From Zoogloeaceae bacterium (GTDB lineage: Bacteria; Pseudomonadota; Gammaproteobacteria; Burkholderiales; Rhodocyclaceae): 9,226 bases of DNA. This document shows, piece after piece, positions 6,669-9,226 of the stretch. The notes under the pieces were generated by a model. That model was given only the letters and a program-made list of their open reading frames with translations. It searched no databases and was not told where the DNA came from. The translations under genes were made by a program, and so were the position numbers. The stretch spans positions 1 to 9,226 of the forward strand of contig JAITJU010000204.1 in assembly GCA_031278735.1 (NCBI GenBank), in the 5' to 3' direction. Within the stretch, counting starts at the first letter, position 1, and the number at the start of each line of letters is the position of its first letter.

Positions 6669-7981
6669 GCGAGGGGTTGTTGTCGTGGGGCGCTTATCCG
6701 CGTCTGCCGCAGCGCGCGCATGACGTCGACTGGCGCGATGAATTGCCGGATGTTCTGGTCAGCGCCGCGAAAGCGCGCGGCACGACGCTGGCTTACGGCG
6801 AGGGACGCAGTTATGGCGACAGTTGCCTGGCGGACAGCGGGCATGTGTTGACCCTGCGCGCGCTCGATCATTTTCTGTTCGCGGACTGGTCAAACGGCAT
6901 TCTGCGCGCCGAGGCCGGGGTGACGCTGGAGAGCATTCTGGCGGCGGTCATTCCGCACGGCTGGTTTCTGCCGGTGACGCCGGGCACGAAATACGTCAGT
7001 TTGGGAGGCGCGATTGCCAACGACGTGCATGGCAAGAACCACCACCGGCGGGGAACGTTTGGCCGCCACGTGCGACGCCTTGGCCTGTTGCGTTCGGATC
7101 GGGGGCGCGTTGTCGCGTCGCCGGAAACCGAGCCGGAACTGTTCGCGGCGACAGTCGGCGGCCTGGGGTTGACCGGCATCATCGAATGGGCCGAGATCCA
7201 ATTGTCGCCCATCCGTTCTAGCCAGATTGACGGCATCAGTGTGCGCTTTGGCGATCTGGACGAATTTTTCGCCCTGTCGGAAGAGCTTGATGCGCAGCAC
7301 GAATTCTGCGTTTCCTGGGTCGATTGCGTCGCGCGCGGCAAAAAGACGGGCAGGGGCGTTTACATGGCGGGCAATTTTGCCGCCGATGGCCGTCGCGCCG
7401 TGGAAAACCGGCGACGCCTGACTTTTCCCTTCACGCCGCCGGTCTCGCTGGTCAACGCCTGTTCGTTGCGGGCGTTCAACACGCTTTACTGGCGCAAGGC
7501 GTCGTCGGGACGCCGCCGCGCGCGCATGGCGTATGAGCCGTTTTTTTATCCGCTGGATACGCTCCTGAAATGGAATCGCATCTATGGTACTGGAGGGTTT
7601 CAACAATATCAGGCGTTGATTCCCGAAAGCGAGGCCAGGGCGGGCATTCATGCCCTGCTGGCGGCGATTGCCCAATCGGGCGTCGGCTCTTTTCTCGCCG
7701 TGCTGAAGCGTTGCGGCGACATCGCTTCGCCGGGTCTGTTGTCCTTTCCGCGGGCAGGCGTCACGCTGGCGCTGGATTTTCCGCAGACGCGCCATCTGGA
7801 ACCTCGGCTTTTCTCGCGTCTCGATGCCATTGTCCGCGCGGCGGGCGGCAGGCTTTATCCGGCCAAGGACGCGCACATGCGCGGCGAGGATTTTCGTCGC
7901 GCTTATCCCCTGTGGGAAAAAATCGAGGCGCTGCGCGATCCCCTGTTGCTTTCGCGTTTCTGGCGGCGGGTCAACCGGTGA
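6665..7981 (+). CDS. dprE1: DprE1-like FAD-dependent polyprenylphosphoryl-ribose 2-oxidase
   Basis: DprE1 oxidises the 2-hydroxyl of polyprenylphosphoryl-ribose to a keto sugar, the first half of epimerisation to arabinose. The 438-residue protein has the VAO-type FAD-binding pattern: GEGRSYGDSC (45-54), VTPGTKYVSLGGAIANDVHG (104-123) followed by KNHH, and GGLGLTGIIEWAEI (165-178). H122 and K124 correspond, by my alignment from memory, to H132 and K134 of the mycobacterial enzyme. FQQYQALIP (312-320) matches the FLQYQFVIP segment, and K401 in YPAKDAHM matches K418. The cysteine targeted by benzothiazinones (C387 in Mycobacterium tuberculosis) appears to be alanine here (A369 in LALDFP). No signal peptide or membrane helix is seen. 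Translation is probably coupled on both sides: ATGA overlap with the upstream gene and GTGA overlap with the next. Confidence 0.85.
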   Translation: MSEGLLSWGAYPRLPQRAHDVDWRDELPDVLVSAAKARGTTLAYGEGRSYGDSCLADSGHVLTLRALDHFLFADWSNGILRAEAGVTLESILAAVIPHGWFLPVTPGTKYVSLGGAIANDVHGKNHHRRGTFGRHVRRLGLLRSDRGRVVASPETEPELFAATVGGLGLTGIIEWAEIQLSPIRSSQIDGISVRFGDLDEFFALSEELDAQHEFCVSWVDCVARGKKTGRGVYMAGNFAADGRRAVENRRRLTFPFTPPVSLVNACSLRAFNTLYWRKASSGRRRARMAYEPFFYPLDTLLKWNRIYGTGGFQQYQALIPESEARAGIHALLAAIAQSGVGSFLAVLKRCGDIASPGLLSFPRAGVTLALDFPQTRHLEPRLFSRLDAIVRAAGGRLYPAKDAHMRGEDFRRAYPLWEKIEALRDPLLLSRFWRRVNR

Positions 7982-8712
7982 AGCGCATCCTGATCATTGG
8001 CGCGACTTCGGCCATCGCCGCGGCTTGCGCCCGTCTCTGGGCAGGGGAGGGCGCAAGTTTCTTTCTGGTGGCGCGTCATGCCGAAAAACTTGCCAGTCTG
8101 GCAAGCGACCTTGACGTGCGCGGCGCTTCCGCCGTCGCCACCTTCATAATGGACGCCAACGACACGGCTTCCCATGACGCCATGCTCGAACAGGCGTTCG
8201 CGCGGGAGCTGGACATCGCCCTGATCGCGCATGGCACGCTCTCCGACCAGGCGGCCTGCGAACAGGACGCCGCCCTGACCTTACGTGAATTCACGACCAA
8301 CGCGCTTTCCGTCATCGCCTTGTTGACCGAGCTTGCCAGCCGTTTCGAGCGCCAGCGCGCGGGGGCGCTGGCGGTCATCACCTCGGTGGCGGGCGATCGG
8401 GGCAGGCCGGGGAATTACGTCTATGGTGCCGCCAAGGCGGCGGTGTCGACTTTCTGCGAGGGGTTGCGGGCGCGGCTTTTCAGGTCCGGCGTCAGTCTGA
8501 CCGACATTCGTCCTGGTTTTGTGGATACGCCGATGACGCGCGGTCTCGCCTTGCCCCGACTGTTGACGAGCGCGCCCGAAACGGTTGCCAGACGCATCAA
8601 GTCGGGCGTGGAGCGCAAGGCGGATGTGCTTTATGTTCCCTTTTTCTGGTTTCCGATCATGGCGCTGATCCGGCATCTACCGCGCGCGATTTTCAAACGG
8701 ATGCGCCTTTGA
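7978..8712 (+). CDS. dprE2: DprE2-like short-chain dehydrogenase/reductase
   Basis: In the DprE1/DprE2 pair this enzyme reduces the 2-keto sugar with NAD(P)H, giving polyprenylphosphoryl-arabinose. The 244-residue protein is a classical SDR. The dinucleotide loop is IIGATSAIA (6-14), in which the second and third glycines of GxxxGxG are alanines. The catalytic serine is S136 in VITSVAG, with Y149 and K153 in YGAAK. IRPGFVDTPMT (177-187) completes the active-site region. A hydrophobic stretch near the C-terminus (about 218-230, YVPFFWFPIMALI) followed by a basic tail suggests membrane contact. The SDR fold alone does not prove the substrate, and the assignment leans on the adjacent dprE1-like gene. 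The GTG start overlaps the preceding stop as GTGA, which fits the first conserved strand VKRILIIGAT. Longer in-frame readings lie inside dprE1 and are rejected. Confidence 0.8.
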   Translation: MKRILIIGATSAIAAACARLWAGEGASFFLVARHAEKLASLASDLDVRGASAVATFIMDANDTASHDAMLEQAFARELDIALIAHGTLSDQAACEQDAALTLREFTTNALSVIALLTELASRFERQRAGALAVITSVAGDRGRPGNYVYGAAKAAVSTFCEGLRARLFRSGVSLTDIRPGFVDTPMTRGLALPRLLTSAPETVARRIKSGVERKADVLYVPFFWFPIMALIRHLPRAIFKRMRL

Positions 8713-9226
8713 CGCCCGTGGAGCAAGAGACGAACGGCGACGCGCCGACGCTTTCAGTCCGGCGTTTTCGGATGCTCGTCTGGACGGCGCTGCTGGCGAT
8801 GCTGGTTTATCTGGCCTGCATCCTCTGGAACGGTTGGGAGGATGTGCTCGCGGCGGCGCGCAAGGTCGGGTTTTGGGGCGTTGCCCTTGCCCTTGTCCTG
8901 TCGCTGGTCAATTATCTGCTGCGGTTTGCGCGCTGGCGGGCGTATCTTGCCGCCATGGGACATCATTTGCCGTGGCGGCCAAACTTGAACATCTATCTTG
9001 CGGGCTTCGCGTTGACCGCAACGCCGGGCAAGGCCGGGGAAGCATTGCGCGGCGCGCTGCTCAAGCGATGGGGCGTACCCTGGGCGGATAGCTTCGCGGC
9101 GTTTTTGAGCGAGCGGCTTTCCGATTTGCTGGGCGTCATCTTGCTGACGCTGGCAGGCCTGGCGCGTTATCCGGCGGCGCGCTGGCCGATTGCCGTCAGC
9201 GCGCTGGCGATGTTGATGGTTTTCAT
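8709..9226 (+). CDS. Flippase-like LPG_synthase_TM (UPF0104) membrane protein, partial
   Basis: About 172 codons are visible before the window ends. A hydrophobic helix at about 23-40 follows a short polar N-terminus. Further hydrophobic segments lie at about 55-72, 92-105, 138-152 and 158-172. The family hallmark TATPGKAGEALRGALLKRWG spans 103-122, followed by FLSERLSDLLGVILL (132-146). This matches the membrane domain of lysylphosphatidylglycerol synthase and AglD-type proteins, now often called flippase-like. Its place after the DPA genes suggests it moves or uses the lipid-linked sugar, but this is inference. The start is uncertain. A TTG at 8709 overlaps the previous stop (TTGA), as at the other junctions of this operon, and a GTG at 8718 is the alternative. 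Neither has a strong ribosome binding site. Confidence 0.8.
   Translation, partial: MTPVEQETNGDAPTLSVRRFRMLVWTALLAMLVYLACILWNGWEDVLAAARKVGFWGVALALVLSLVNYLLRFARWRAYLAAMGHHLPWRPNLNIYLAGFALTATPGKAGEALRGALLKRWGVPWADSFAAFLSERLSDLLGVILLTLAGLARYPAARWPIAVSALAMLMVF

Noticed and set aside
6890..7876. 328-codon minus-strand frame opposite the dprE1-like gene
   Set aside because: Antisense shadow of a clearly conserved FAD oxidase, with no independent support.

Overview
The window looks like chromosomal DNA of a GC-rich betaproteobacterium. The grounds are the GreB form with a short acidic N-terminal extension starting VNKAF, the AroC and DnaB sequences, and CCA-encoding tRNA genes. This assignment rests on remembered family features, not on a search. 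Nearly every base has a function, and the two strands divide cleanly at about position 4900.

Left half, all on the minus strand (transcription runs right to left): a stable-RNA promoter (4869-4897) drives three tRNA genes, Pro(TGG), Arg(TCT) and His(GTG). These end at a short intrinsic terminator (4493-4512). Housekeeping genes follow: mutY (adenine DNA glycosylase), dnaB (replicative helicase), aroC (chorismate synthase) and greB (transcript cleavage factor). aroC and greB overlap by 4 bp. At the left edge lie the first 29 codons of a gene resembling the start of a class I SAM-dependent DNA methyltransferase of the MmeI/YeeA-like restriction-modification type.

Middle (about 4898-5243): no convincing gene, but several perfect inverted repeats and a very AT-rich patch. 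The patch holds a strong sigma-70 promoter (TTGCCA, 18 bp, TATAAT) reading rightwards, with a near-perfect Fur-box-like palindrome inside its spacer.

Right half, plus strand: a four-gene operon in which every junction is an NTGA overlap of start and stop codon (ATGA, GTGA, and probably TTGA). The genes are a HAD phosphatase fused to a UbiA-type prenyltransferase (polyprenyl-phosphate phosphoribosyltransferase family), a DprE1-like FAD oxidoreductase, a DprE2-like short-chain reductase, and a flippase-like (LPG_synthase_TM/UPF0104) membrane protein cut by the window edge. Read together, they form a pathway for polyprenyl-phosphate-linked D-arabinofuranose: attach phosphoribose to the lipid phosphate, remove the 5-phosphate, epimerise ribose to arabinose in two redox steps, then possibly move or use the lipid-linked sugar in the membrane. 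This pathway is classically mycobacterial, and related gene sets are known from a few proteobacteria. The most interesting points are its possible iron control and the fused phosphatase.
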